A stretch of 55,207 bases of DNA from Prevotella sp. (GTDB taxonomy: Bacteria; Bacteroidota; Bacteroidia; Bacteroidales; Bacteroidaceae). Of this stretch, positions 18,139-26,263 are shown piece after piece. A program made the position numbers and the translations under genes. Under the pieces are notes generated by a model that had not been told where the DNA came from, made no database searches, and was given only the letters and a program-made list of their open reading frames with translations. Each line of letters starts with the position of its first letter. The stretch's first letter is position 1. The stretch is taken from NCBI GenBank assembly GCA_017478025.1, contig JAFVGZ010000011.1, positions 1 through 55,207 of the forward strand, read 5' to 3'.

Positions 18139-19176
18139 ATGAGCACACTCATTAAGCCTGAAGGCTATAAACCCCTCCTTGACTTGTGGCAGACGGAGCG
18201 CGGCATCAAGCTCATCGGAGATTTCTTCCAGAGCAATCTTGCCACAGAGCTTCGCCTACGCCGTGTCACGGCTCCACTCTTCGTCATGCAGGGTCTTGGC
18301 ATCAACGATGACCTCAACGGTGTTGAGCGCGCCGTCACCTTCCCTATCAAAGATCTTGGAGACCGCAAGGCAGAGGTGGTTCATTCCCTCGCCAAGTGGA
18401 AGAGGCTCACTCTGGCCGAGTATAAGATAAAGCCGGGATTTGGCATCTATACCGACATGAACGCCATTCGCGCCGACGAAGAGCTGGACAATCTCCACTC
18501 ACTCTATGTGGATCAGTGGGACTGGGAGGCTGTCATAACGCCTGAGCAGCGCAACCTGGAGTTCCTCAAGTCTGTAGTAAGGAGAATCTACTCCGCCATT
18601 CTGCGTACAGAGTTCCTCATGTCTGAGACATATCCTCAGCTGAAGCCATTCCTGCCCCGCGAGATACATTTCATACACTCCGAGGAGTTGCTTCAGCTCT
18701 ATCCCGACCTCTCGCCCAAGGAGCGCGAGGATGCGATATGCAAGAAGTACGGTGCTGTATTCATCATGGGCATAGGCGGCAAGCTCTCCAATGGCGAGAA
18801 GCATGACGGACGCGCCCCGGACTATGACGACTGGACCACCCCCAACAGCGATGGCTTCCTTGGTCTCAACGGTGATATCCTGATATGGTATCCCATTCTG
18901 GAGCGCAGCTTCGAACTCTCCTCTATGGGCATTCGCGTTGACAAAGAAGCTCTTCTGCGCCAGCTCGAGCTTGAGAACAAAGAAGAGCGCAAGTCTCTCT
19001 ACTTCCATCAGCGCCTGTTAAACGACTCACTCCCCGCCACGATAGGAGGCGGCATAGGGCAGAGCCGACTCTGCATGGTACTGCTTCAGAAAGGCCACAT
19101 CGGAGAAATCCAAGCATCCATCTGGCCGGACGAGCAGCGTGAGGAATGCCGCAAAGCTGGCATGATACTCATATAA
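18139..19176 (+). CDS. asnA: Aspartate--ammonia ligase
   Basis: AsnA makes asparagine from aspartate and ammonia with ATP and is structurally related to class II aminoacyl-tRNA synthetases. The sequence (345 residues) shows the family blocks FFQSNLATELRLRRVTAPLF, VVHSLAKWKRLTL, YVDQWDWEAVI, HDGRAPDYDDW and GGGIGQSRLCMVLLQKGHIGEIQ, the last being the motif-3-like ATP site. Length is normal. It has its own promoter and a terminator. The final 22 bp of the gene (including the stop) are repeated once 44 bp downstream (19201-19222). Confidence 0.97.
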   Translation: MSTLIKPEGYKPLLDLWQTERGIKLIGDFFQSNLATELRLRRVTAPLFVMQGLGINDDLNGVERAVTFPIKDLGDRKAEVVHSLAKWKRLTLAEYKIKPGFGIYTDMNAIRADEELDNLHSLYVDQWDWEAVITPEQRNLEFLKSVVRRIYSAILRTEFLMSETYPQLKPFLPREIHFIHSEELLQLYPDLSPKEREDAICKKYGAVFIMGIGGKLSNGEKHDGRAPDYDDWTTPNSDGFLGLNGDILIWYPILERSFELSSMGIRVDKEALLRQLELENKEERKSLYFHQRLLNDSLPATIGGGIGQSRLCMVLLQKGHIGEIQASIWPDEQREECRKAGMILI

Positions 19177-19222
19177 GCGAGCATGAGGGAGACCTCAAGA
19201 CTGGCATGATACTTATATAAGC
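19157..19222 (+). repeat. Duplication of the asnA 3' end
   Basis: A 22-bp block at 19157-19178, covering the last asnA codons and stop, recurs at 19201-19222 with one difference. The intervening 22 bp are unrelated. It resembles the duplication at the nadB end. Confidence 0.75.
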
Positions 19223-19231
19223 ACAGTATAT

Positions 19232-19290
19232 GAAACAAAAAAGCAGATTAATGAGTTTCGATTCATTAATCTGCTTTTTTTGTTTCTGCC
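19232..19290 (+). terminator. Intrinsic terminator after asnA
   Basis: A long stem of AAAAAAGCAGATTAATGA with its complement (19237-19283, roughly) closes a short loop, and the right arm ends in a run of seven T. It can work in both directions and so may also serve the minus-strand gene pair downstream. Confidence 0.85.
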
Positions 19291-19365
19291 CTATTCCACT
19301 TACAAAACTACTGTGGTATTTGAGGATTTCTGTGGTTCTTGGGGATTTGTGTATATTGAAATCAT

Positions 19366-19914
19366 TTATTTTGCAGGCTTATTGTTCTGCCTCTTTCCAC
19401 GTGCCATGCGTTCCATCACCTGACGCTTGAATTGCTCTTCAGCCTTCAGGCATGCCAACACCTTAGTGGCGGGGAGCACGGTGTAGAACTTTGTGTGGTA
19501 CTTCATCTGCAGCTGCTTCATCTGCAAATCAATGTTGTCCATCTTCTTAATCAGTTCCTTAGCCTCCTTATCGTTATGGGCCTCGGTACGTCTCAGCTTG
19601 CCGTGAGCTATAAACAACTCGCGTTCCTCGTCTTGCATCTTGTGAAATATCGGGAAGAACTGTGCCTGCTCTTTTTCTGTCAGATTGGCATGAGTGGCAA
19701 TAAACTGCTCCTGCTCCTTCCTGAATTTCTCCTTATCAAACTTTCTTCCATTGCCGCGACCGTCTCCCCTGTGTCCTTGGTGGGACTTGCCTGCAGCAAC
19801 TGCTTTCCCGTCTCTGCCATTGCTCACGGGATTCTGAATGTCCTGACATGCTGATGCCGGCTCTGAATACATACAGATGGCAAGCAGCATCATGATGTGA
19901 AACAGTATCTTCAT
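19366..19914 (-). CDS. Spy/CpxP-like periplasmic protein
   Basis: A 182-residue exported protein with an N-terminal signal peptide (MKILFHIMMLLAICMYSEPA). After a Gly/Arg/His-rich linker (residues about 30-60), it has a helical region with the family hallmark LTEKEQAQFFPIFHKMQDEERELF. It has no catalytic motif. Similar small proteins act as periplasmic chaperones or metal/stress sensors (Spy, CpxP, ZraP). It lies 11 bp after a small membrane protein gene, and in Bacteroidetes such pairs often follow an ECF sigma factor gene. No sigma gene is seen here. The C-terminus is basic. Confidence 0.65.
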   Translation of the reverse strand: MKILFHIMMLLAICMYSEPASACQDIQNPVSNGRDGKAVAAGKSHQGHRGDGRGNGRKFDKEKFRKEQEQFIATHANLTEKEQAQFFPIFHKMQDEERELFIAHGKLRRTEAHNDKEAKELIKKMDNIDLQMKQLQMKYHTKFYTVLPATKVLACLKAEEQFKRQVMERMARGKRQNNKPAK

Positions 19915-19925
19915 ACGCTTTTCCT

Positions 19926-20327
19926 TTAATCTTCTATTATGTAGTCATACAGATCGTCTGCATCTACCATAGCATACTCATAGCAATCCTGCTTATACTC
20001 TTCGCTATAAGCAGCATCGCTGTCTGTCGTTACCACGGTTTCCTGCTTTGCTGTCATCTTCTGCGTCTCAGCGGTCTTTGAGAACGAGCCGTTGAACGCG
20101 ATTGTCAGCACCACGGCAGCAGCCACACATGCTGCAGCAACATAGGTTATCACGCGGTGAGGCATCTTGAAGATGCGAGCGCCGCCACTGTTCTTCTCGG
20201 CTGTCCTACTGGGCTCAGAAGCCTGCTCTATGCGGTTCATCACTCTGTCAGGCAGTTCGTCGAAGTATCCCTCAGGCACCTTCCAGGCACCTTTGTTCTC
20301 ATAAGGTATGTCAAAATTTATCTTCAT
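19926..20327 (-). CDS. Small single-pass membrane protein, possible anti-sigma-like
   Basis: About 133 residues from the ATG at 20327 (MKINFDIPYENKG). The N-terminal part contains VPEGYFDELPDRVMNRI, a motif common in short Bacteroidetes proteins encoded beside sigma factors. One membrane segment follows (VITYVAAACVAAAVVLTIAF, near residue 80) and then an acidic tail ending in DADDLYDYIIED. An ATG at 20345 and a TTG at 20357 are alternative starts. It is likely cotranscribed with the Spy-like gene. An anti-sigma or membrane-stress role is an inference from context only. Confidence 0.6.
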   Translation of the reverse strand: MKINFDIPYENKGAWKVPEGYFDELPDRVMNRIEQASEPSRTAEKNSGGARIFKMPHRVITYVAAACVAAAVVLTIAFNGSFSKTAETQKMTAKQETVVTTDSDAAYSEEYKQDCYEYAMVDADDLYDYIIED

Positions 20328-20421
20328 TGCACTCTTATGACGCATATTGTTTATCAAGGTTTAATCATTTTATTTAAGTTTCTCAAGTAGGCAGAAGATA
20401 GGAAATTATGGAGTTGTGACA

Positions 20422-20570
20422 TTACCAAGCTTTGGTAATTGAGTTACCAAGCCTTGGTAATCGGTTTACCAAGCCTTGGTAATCGGTTTACCAGCCGTTG
20501 GTAATCGGTTTACCAAAACGCGGTAATAATTTGGTAATCGGTTTACCAAAACGCGGAATCGAATTGGTAA
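20422..20570. repeat. Array 1 of the TTACCAA...TTGGTAA palindrome
   Basis: Six units occur. Four are 17 bp, starting at 20422, 20444, 20466 and 20488, as in TTACCAAGCCTTGGTAA. Two longer 28-bp versions start at 20510 and 20543. The start-to-start spacing is 22, 22, 22, 22 and 33 bp, close to whole DNA helical turns. The array lies between the rhamnosidase stop and the start of the minus-strand small membrane protein gene. Confidence 0.85.
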
Positions 20571-20605
20571 ATTCACATCCAAGGGTAATCACTTGTCCCT
20601 ACGTG

Positions 20606-23600
20606 CTAAAGTTTAATCATCTTATAAGCTATTCTTTGTCTGCGCCATGTATATACACAATGCAGACATCCGTCGCGGCCCTGTATGATGCTGGGATATG
20701 AGTACTGGCTGATGGGCGAATCCTCAAGCGTCATCCAGTGGTACCAATGTGTGCCGTCCTCGCTGATAGCCAGCGACAATGGGGTTCGAGGGCCTTTGTT
20801 CGTGCCAGGCAGGGTAGCGAAATTATTGCATATCATCACGTGGCGCACATTCTTCAGTTCCTTCGACACCTTTATCGGCTCCCTCAGCGTCACGGCATCG
20901 ATGCCCGACTGATTGTTAGGGTAATCCACGAAGCCCAGCCGGCTCCATGTCCAGCCTCCGTCCTTACTGTAACATGCAGCTATACGTCCGCTGCGCTGGT
21001 CGCGTCCTTCGCGCTGAGCCTTTGTGGGGCGGGTACGCGCCACTGCGAGCAGGGTCCCGTCTTCCAACGTCAGCAGCGACGGTTGTATGCACAGCACGCT
21101 GTCGGTCTGCTCCGGCGCGGTCATTTTCCACTCGCCTGTCTTCAGGTTATAGTGTTCGAAGTGGATTGTCCATCCCCCTGCCTCGGTAGAAGAGGGGCAG
21201 ATCAGGTCATCGCCTATGAGTATCGGCTTATTCTTTATGGGGCCTAAGAAACCCTTCGGCAGAGCCTCACGTTTGCCCCAAGTCTTGCCGCCATCCTTTG
21301 ATTTCACCACCCAACCGGTCCAGTCCGGCACATTGCGTCCTATCTTATAGAACAGCCACACCTCGCCATTGGGCATCTCAAAGAGCACAGGATTCCAGCA
21401 AGCCTTGCGGTAGCGCTTGCCTTTCACGCCATAGTAAGCCTCGTGTAAGTCAGTAGAGTCTATCCCCGACAGTCCAGCCAACGCAGCCTCGTCGCTCTCG
21501 GGGTCAAACACACCGTCTGCTGCCAGCACCGGAGCCTGCCATCCCTTCGTGCCTTTCTCCTTGCGCTGGGTGTAAATGCACACGTCAGGATTGCGCTCCT
21601 TCGTACCGCCGAAATAGGTCGTAAGCAGCGTGCCGTCCTTCAGTTCCACGATAGATGCGGAATGGGTCTCAGGATATATGCTGTGGTCATACACGAACTC
21701 ATCTTCCGCTATGGTGCTGTGTCTCATCGGAATCTTCACATCAAAGACCGTTGGGCTGTTTATCTCGCGCCTCTCTCCTCCCGGCATCACGCAGACAGCG
21801 CTGACACCCTGCGGCAATGTTACCTCCCAATGCAGCTGCTCCAGCGTCTTTTTCCAACGTGACACGACAAGTCCGTGTGGAGTCCTGTAGCTGCATGAGA
21901 TGCTGTCAAGGTCCTGAATGGTGAAGTCAGGCTCCATCAGCAGCCGTTCATAGCCTACGGTACCAGGGGCATTCTTTATGCCGCCCAGATCCTGATAGCA
22001 CCACGCCAGCAGGTCGCCCAGCAGCATCACGTGGTTGCCGGAGTTCATAGCGGGATTGGCAGTATCGCCGTTCCACAGTTCCCATATTGTCGTGGCGCCA
22101 TGTTCCGTCATGTATCCCCACGAGGGATATGACGTGTTAGTGGCAAGCAGGAAGGCAACGTCGCCATACCCGTTGCGCGTCAATGTGCGCAGCAGATGCG
22201 AGATGCCTATCACTCCGCAAGACACGTGGCCGCCGTTATCCACTATGATATTCCTCACCACATTATTTATTATATTCTGCCTACACTCCTCGGGGGCTAT
22301 GCCAAAGGCCAGAGCCAGGATGTTTGCCGTAGCGGTATTGTTGCCATAATAGACGGAATCGGGATATAGCGGATGTCCCGGCACCGGCGATGTCTTGCCT
22401 CCGTTGTGCAGGAAACGCCTGTTGAAGGCAGCCGTCATCGCGTCTGCCTCCTGTGTCCACATCTTACAGTCCTCCGTAATGCCACACACATCGGCAAAGC
22501 GGCTCATCTGCTGCATGATGTGAATCATGTAGGCCGTAGCAATCAGCGCGCCGTCAGTCTTGCGTGCAGGGTCTTCGGAGTGTATCAGCTCCGGCTTCTC
22601 AGGTGGCATACACCAGTCGCCATATTTGTCCTTGGTCACTATGCCGTCTTTCTCATACTCCTTCCTGATGTGCTCTATCCACCTCTTTATATATGGGTAA
22701 GAGCGTCGTATGGCTGTGTCGTTGCCGAACTGCTCATAGAGCATCTCGCACGTGAACGGCAGGCACGCGGGCCACGTCACATCGTCAGAATAGTAGTTCC
22801 AGAATGCCGGAGCCACATCGGGTATGCATCCGTCATATCGCTGAGCGTCACAGATATCCTGCATCCAGCGGGTGTAGAATGCGTTGTTATCAAAGAGATA
22901 ACTCTCCCCCAGCGAACCCGCCGTGCGGTCTCCCAGCCACGGCTGCCGCTCATTGCGCTGCGGACAGTCAGTAGGAAAACCGTGATAATTGTCCTTGATG
23001 CCCCACCAGGCGTTACGGTATATCGCGTTGAGCGTAGCGTTGCTGGAGACAAAATGTCCGATGTTGTCCATATCGTCGCTCACCACGTAGGCGCGTATAT
23101 CGTCAGCCGTGACATCCTTCATGCCCTTCACCTCCACATACCGACCACCGTGATACACGAACGTGGGATGCCAGAACATTTTCTCATCCTTCTCCCGTAT
23201 TCCCTCATCCCGGCAGATATAGGTATCCTCCGTCTCTGCGTCGCGGAGATTGGCGATGTAGAGTGTTGAGTCTGGGTTCAGGCGTTCTGCATACTTCACG
23301 CGTATCGTGTCAGCGTGTCTTCCACCCACGTTGAGCGCCACATAGCCTGCAATGTTCTGTTGCAGGTCAAAGATGGCGCCTTCAGCCGTGCGTTTCACAA
23401 GGACAGGTCCCAGACCTTTCCCATAATCGGACAACTCGCGGGCTTGCTGGTTAGGCACCTCCGCTGCCCTCAGTTCGCCGATAGGCACTTCTGCCAGTTC
23501 CGCTGCCTGCCATAAAGCAGAGTCCTGCATGAACCCCTCGCGAGTGGCATCATAGCCCTCGCCGTCATACTCGTTGTTCCATCTGATAGGTCCCTCAGCA

Positions 23601-24172
23601 GTCACCTCCCAGGTCTTGGGACTGGTGCCGTAGCGCTGCACTTTACCGTCGGCGTACGTCACTATAAGGTCCATCCTCACCTTCGGGAAGCCGAAGAACG
23701 GACACTTGCTGTGCTTCACATACCTCATCGGCACGGCGCGACCGTTGCCGAGAATCACCATCAGGGGCAGTTCTCTGCTTGCAGTCAGGGTGTTTAGCGC
23801 CGCCGTCACATCAATGCGATTAAATATCACGGACTTCCTTGTGTCCGTCTGCTGTGGTTTCAGCACGCCGTTGTCTATGCGCTGCCCATTGACATACAGC
23901 TCATAGTAACCCACAGCGGCAATCACCACCTCTGCTTTCTTTATCTCCTTATTGTCCAGAGATATGGTGGTTCTCAGATAGCGTGCATTCACGCGGGTCT
24001 TGTTCGTCAGGTCCTCACCAGGCAACAGGCGGTCAAGGCCTATCCATTGGCCCTTCCAATGATTATCGGCAGAATAGTCCTGCGCCGCTGATGACAGAGA
24101 GCATAGCAGCAACAGACAGGCAATTACACTTTTAGTTGACTTCGCAAATGATGAAAAATATGGTCTTAGCAT
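20606..24172 (-). CDS. GH78 alpha-L-rhamnosidase fused to sialidase-like propeller
   Basis: This 1188-residue secreted protein starts with a signal peptide (about residues 1-30). Residues about 40-380 form the beta-sandwich domains of GH78 rhamnosidases (GQWIG...YELYVNGQRIDNGVLKPQQTDTRK). The (alpha/alpha)6 catalytic domain follows. The expected catalytic residues are present: Asp402, Glu408 and Asp415 in TDCPQRNERQPWLGD, and Glu698 in GATTIWELWNG. From about residue 825 a BNR/sialidase-like propeller begins, with Asp boxes SKDGGKTW and SKDGGWTW. Rhamnosidases of this kind remove rhamnose from pectin or glycosides. The propeller could be a second hydrolase or a lyase-like domain; its substrate is unknown. 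A good promoter lies at 24222-24253. No SusCD genes are adjacent. Confidence 0.88.
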   Translation of the reverse strand: MLRPYFSSFAKSTKSVIACLLLLCSLSSAAQDYSADNHWKGQWIGLDRLLPGEDLTNKTRVNARYLRTTISLDNKEIKKAEVVIAAVGYYELYVNGQRIDNGVLKPQQTDTRKSVIFNRIDVTAALNTLTASRELPLMVILGNGRAVPMRYVKHSKCPFFGFPKVRMDLIVTYADGKVQRYGTSPKTWEVTAEGPIRWNNEYDGEGYDATREGFMQDSALWQAAELAEVPIGELRAAEVPNQQARELSDYGKGLGPVLVKRTAEGAIFDLQQNIAGYVALNVGGRHADTIRVKYAERLNPDSTLYIANLRDAETEDTYICRDEGIREKDEKMFWHPTFVYHGGRYVEVKGMKDVTADDIRAYVVSDDMDNIGHFVSSNATLNAIYRNAWWGIKDNYHGFPTDCPQRNERQPWLGDRTAGSLGESYLFDNNAFYTRWMQDICDAQRYDGCIPDVAPAFWNYYSDDVTWPACLPFTCEMLYEQFGNDTAIRRSYPYIKRWIEHIRKEYEKDGIVTKDKYGDWCMPPEKPELIHSEDPARKTDGALIATAYMIHIMQQMSRFADVCGITEDCKMWTQEADAMTAAFNRRFLHNGGKTSPVPGHPLYPDSVYYGNNTATANILALAFGIAPEECRQNIINNVVRNIIVDNGGHVSCGVIGISHLLRTLTRNGYGDVAFLLATNTSYPSWGYMTEHGATTIWELWNGDTANPAMNSGNHVMLLGDLLAWCYQDLGGIKNAPGTVGYERLLMEPDFTIQDLDSISCSYRTPHGLVVSRWKKTLEQLHWEVTLPQGVSAVCVMPGGERREINSPTVFDVKIPMRHSTIAEDEFVYDHSIYPETHSASIVELKDGTLLTTYFGGTKERNPDVCIYTQRKEKGTKGWQAPVLAADGVFDPESDEAALAGLSGIDSTDLHEAYYGVKGKRYRKACWNPVLFEMPNGEVWLFYKIGRNVPDWTGWVVKSKDGGKTWGKREALPKGFLGPIKNKPILIGDDLICPSSTEAGGWTIHFEHYNLKTGEWKMTAPEQTDSVLCIQPSLLTLEDGTLLAVARTRPTKAQREGRDQRSGRIAACYSKDGGWTWSRLGFVDYPNNQSGIDAVTLREPIKVSKELKNVRHVMICNNFATLPGTNKGPRTPLSLAISEDGTHWYHWMTLEDSPISQYSYPSIIQGRDGCLHCVYTWRRQRIAYKMIKL

Positions 24173-24221
24173 TTTTTGTCTCGTAGTTTAGGCTGTTAAT
24201 CCTTAATTTATTACACGGGGC

Positions 24222-24253
24222 CAAAGTTACACAAAAAAAATGGATGGAGCAAA
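24222..24253 (-). promoter_or_regulatory. Promoter for the rhamnosidase gene
   Basis: On the minus strand TTTG (24253-24250), a 20-bp spacer and TAACTTTG (24229-24222) match the Bacteroidetes consensus well. The leader is about 45 nt. Confidence 0.75.
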
Positions 24254-24292
24254 TAAATCATAACGAGACATAAGAAAAATCGGGTTCTTTCT

Positions 24293-24324
24293 CTTGCACA
24301 TCTCAAAACTTAGTCGTAACTTTG
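24293..24324 (+). promoter_or_regulatory. Promoter for the MntA-like gene
   Basis: CTTG (24293-24296), 20 bp and TAACTTTG (24317-24324). The surrounding sequence TTCTCTTGCACATCTCA is nearly the same as in the minus-strand promoter at 54278-54309. Confidence 0.75.
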
Positions 24325-24341
24325 CGGCAGAAAGTATAATT

Positions 24342-24362
24342 ATGACAGAAAGAGTTTTATGA
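24342..24362 (+). other. Six-codon leader ORF overlapping the MntA start
   Basis: ATG ACA GAA AGA GTT TTA TGA encodes MTERVL and its TGA overlaps the ATG of the next gene. It could couple translation or be accidental. Confidence 0.3.
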
Positions 24363-24655
24363 GTACAAAAGCGATGACCGATAAAATAGCCGAATACTTC
24401 AAAACGCAACCTGTTGAGAGGGCTTGGCTCTTTGGTTCCTATTCCCGTGGAGAGCAGACGGAGGATAGCGATGTGGACATTCTTGTTCACTACAAAGAAG
24501 ATTCCGATGTTTCTCTATTTACCATTGGAGGCATGTATATGGACCTTAGGCGGATAACGGGACGCAATGTCGATCTGATAGAAGAGGGGACATTAGAACC
24601 CTATGCTGCCAAGACTGCAAATCGAGACAAGATATTGATATATGAGAGACCCTGA
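24359..24655 (+). CDS. MntA-type nucleotidyltransferase antitoxin
   Basis: A 98-residue minimal nucleotidyltransferase with the polymerase-beta motif GSYSRGEQTEDSDVDILV (residues about 26-43), whose Gly-Ser and DxD residues bind the nucleotide and metal. In MntA/HEPN toxin-antitoxin pairs this enzyme adds AMP to the HEPN RNase toxin and silences it. It overlaps the adjacent HEPN-like gene start by 14 bp, the usual arrangement. The HEPN partner is truncated, so this antitoxin is probably orphaned. The promoter at 24293-24324 is strong. Length is normal. Confidence 0.9.
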   Translation: MSTKAMTDKIAEYFKTQPVERAWLFGSYSRGEQTEDSDVDILVHYKEDSDVSLFTIGGMYMDLRRITGRNVDLIEEGTLEPYAAKTANRDKILIYERP

Positions 24656-24848
24656 AAGAGATGCTGGAAGACTGAGACATATAGTCACTTATGCGAATAA
24701 TGTTGAGGAGATGATAGATGGTATCACTTACGAAGACTTCGCCAACGACAAAATACGCTATTTCGACTTTCGCGCCCTGGAGGGGCAAAAGCATATAGCC
24801 CAGGGCAGCGCCCTGGGTTTTTATGTGATGTATAGTCACGCCCTGTAA
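24642..24848 (+). pseudogene. HEPN (DUF86) toxin gene truncated by a palindromic repeat
   Basis: The first 41 residues (MRDPERDAGRLRHIVTYANN through ANDKIRYF) match the start of DUF86/HEPN toxins. After 24764 the frame enters a palindromic element and ends at a TAA inside it. The rest of the family, including the C-terminal RNase motif (R-x4-6-H), is missing, and I see no trace of it after the element. The product is a 68-residue fusion of HEPN N-terminus and repeat-encoded residues. The toxin is thus almost surely inactive. Confidence 0.8.
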
Positions 24849-24958
24849 GGGCAGCAGAGTCATTAGCCTGTCGTTCTGCTGCCCTTATGGGGCGTGGTTA
24901 CTATTCGCTTTTATACCCAGGGCGCTGCCCTGGGCTATATGCTTTTGCCCCTTCAGGG
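24775..24958. mobile_element. REPIN/MITE-like palindromic element
   Basis: A 184-bp near-perfect palindrome. Inner arms 24782-24818 and 24915-24951 are 37 bp and identical in inverted orientation (starting GGGGCAAAAGCATATAGCC). The outer ends 24775-24786 and 24947-24958 are also inverted with one mismatch. Each arm holds its own CCCAGGG...CCCTGGG hairpin, and the middle has a further inverted CACGCCC...GGGCAGCAG stretch. No transposase is present. It seems to have inserted into or replaced the HEPN gene. A degenerate fragment of its arm is seen at 43241-43260. Confidence 0.8.
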
Positions 24959-25091
24959 TTTTTCTATCTGCTAAAGGCGAGTTAATGAGGTCAATCTAAT
25001 AAATGGTCTCGGGTAAAATGCCGGTTTTGAACACCCTACCTTTCAGGGCGTTTTTACACAAGCAAAACTTTAGTAGAATAATCCGTTAACA

Positions 25092-25147
25092 CTATAAATA
25101 AAATTGCGGCAAGCATGGGTACATGTGACTCATCGCTTGCCGCAATT
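25092..25147 (-). terminator. Terminator of the M48 protease gene
   Basis: A 13-bp perfect stem AATTGCGGCAAGC / GCTTGCCGCAATT (25102-25114 and 25135-25147) followed on the minus strand by TTTATTTATA lies 26 bp after the gene stop. Confidence 0.75.
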
Positions 25148-25172
25148 GCGTTTGATATCTGTATTGTCTATC

Positions 25173-25985
25173 TTATTTTTTCTTATAATACCTCAGCGCC
25201 TCTGGCATCCAGGCCTGGATATTCTTGATGCGTGTCGCATCTGATGGGTGGTCGCTGAGGAACTCTGCCGTCTGAGATGAGCTGCTGGCAGACATGCGCT
25301 GCCAGAATGATACAGCCACCTGAGGGTCATATCCTGCCATAGCGGCAAAGATGAGTCCCATGTGGTCAGCCTCAGACTCATTGCTGCGCGAGTACTTGAG
25401 GTTAGAGAGATAGAAGCCCTGCGAAGCTGCCATCTGTATGATGCTCTGCGTAGTGGAGCCTACTCCCACGCTACCAAGCACGGCAGCACCTATCTGAGCG
25501 CCGTACTGCTGCTTCATCTTGGTGCTCAGCTGCTCAGCAGAATGCTTGGCAACGGCGTGAGCTATCTCGTGACCCAGCACGATAGCCAGCGAAGCCTCGT
25601 CCTTTGTCACAGGCAGCAGGCCCTCATAGACCACAATCAGACCGCCTGGCATACACCACGCGTTCACCTGATTGTTCTGCACAAGGTTGAAGGTCCACTT
25701 ATAGTATCCCACCTCATTAGCCATACCGTTGGCCTTCAGATAGTTCACCACAGCATTGGCCAGACGCTCTCCCACACGCTTCACCATAGCGGTATTGTTG
25801 GCGTTGGTAGAAAGCTTTGCAGTCTTCATAAACTCTTGATACTGCTGTGTTGACAGACTCAGCATCTCACCATCACTTACCAGCAGAGACTGCTTTCTGC
25901 CCGTGATGGGTACTGTGTTTGTGGTGCCGCAGCCACTAAGTACGGCAACCAACATCATTACGAAAAATAATTTCAGTTGTTTCAT
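25173..25985 (-). CDS. M48 family metallopeptidase lipoprotein
   Basis: A 270-residue zinc protease, lipid-anchored (lipobox VLSGC, Cys19). The HExxH zinc motif is HEIAH (residues 139-143) and the third ligand is in ESEADHMG further on. Relatives such as LoiP and YcaL work in outer-membrane protein quality control. The N-terminal block VPITGRKQSLLVSDGEMLSLS and the motif NAWCMPGGLIVVYEGLL are typical. It has its own promoter (26016-26047) and terminator, divergent from the threonine operon. Confidence 0.92.
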   Translation of the reverse strand: MKQLKLFFVMMLVAVLSGCGTTNTVPITGRKQSLLVSDGEMLSLSTQQYQEFMKTAKLSTNANNTAMVKRVGERLANAVVNYLKANGMANEVGYYKWTFNLVQNNQVNAWCMPGGLIVVYEGLLPVTKDEASLAIVLGHEIAHAVAKHSAEQLSTKMKQQYGAQIGAAVLGSVGVGSTTQSIIQMAASQGFYLSNLKYSRSNESEADHMGLIFAAMAGYDPQVAVSFWQRMSASSSSQTAEFLSDHPSDATRIKNIQAWMPEALRYYKKK

Positions 25986-26015
25986 ATATTTTTATAAATA
26001 AATGTAATCCGCGTG

Positions 26016-26047
26016 CAAAAGTACTAATAAGTCACGAAATACGCAAG
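26016..26047 (-). promoter_or_regulatory. Promoter for the M48 protease gene
   Basis: On the minus strand CTTG (26047-26044), 20 bp and TACTTTTG (26023-26016). Confidence 0.7.
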
Positions 26048-26150
26048 TATGCGCATAAACGAAATTTGACACTTTGCTCATTTTTTTCCTTTTTTGTGGT
26101 TCTATCAACTTCTCAAGACCTCAGGATCTTGGATAAATGTTAAAAACTAT

Positions 26151-26191
26151 CTTGGTACACAAGTTTGTGGTCCACAAGTTTGTGTACCAAG
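26151..26191. repeat. 41-bp imperfect palindrome upstream of thrA
   Basis: Arms 26151-26170 and 26172-26191 (CTTGGTACACAAG...) are inverted with two mismatches around a central T. Each half also contains a copy of CACAAGTTTGTG (26158-26169 and 26173-26184). It lies 20 bp upstream of the -33 element of the thrA promoter, so it is a candidate operator. Confidence 0.7.
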
Positions 26192-26210
26192 TATATTTTC
26201 TTCCATTGTT

Positions 26211-26242
26211 CTTGCACAATTCAAAAAATAGTAGTACCTTCG
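26211..26242 (+). promoter_or_regulatory. Promoter for the threonine operon
   Basis: CTTG (26211-26214), 20 bp and TACCTTCG (26235-26242), one base off the -7 consensus. The leader is about 65 nt and contains a hairpin. Confidence 0.55.
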
Positions 26243-26263
26243 CACCCGATTTGTATAAAGGTC

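Noticed and set aside
20422-20570. CRISPR array
   Set aside because: The repeats are regular palindromes of 17 bp with only 5-bp spacers that are themselves alike, and no cas genes are present.
24293-24958. A functional toxin-antitoxin pair
   Set aside because: The HEPN gene lacks its RNase motif, so only the antitoxin remains intact.
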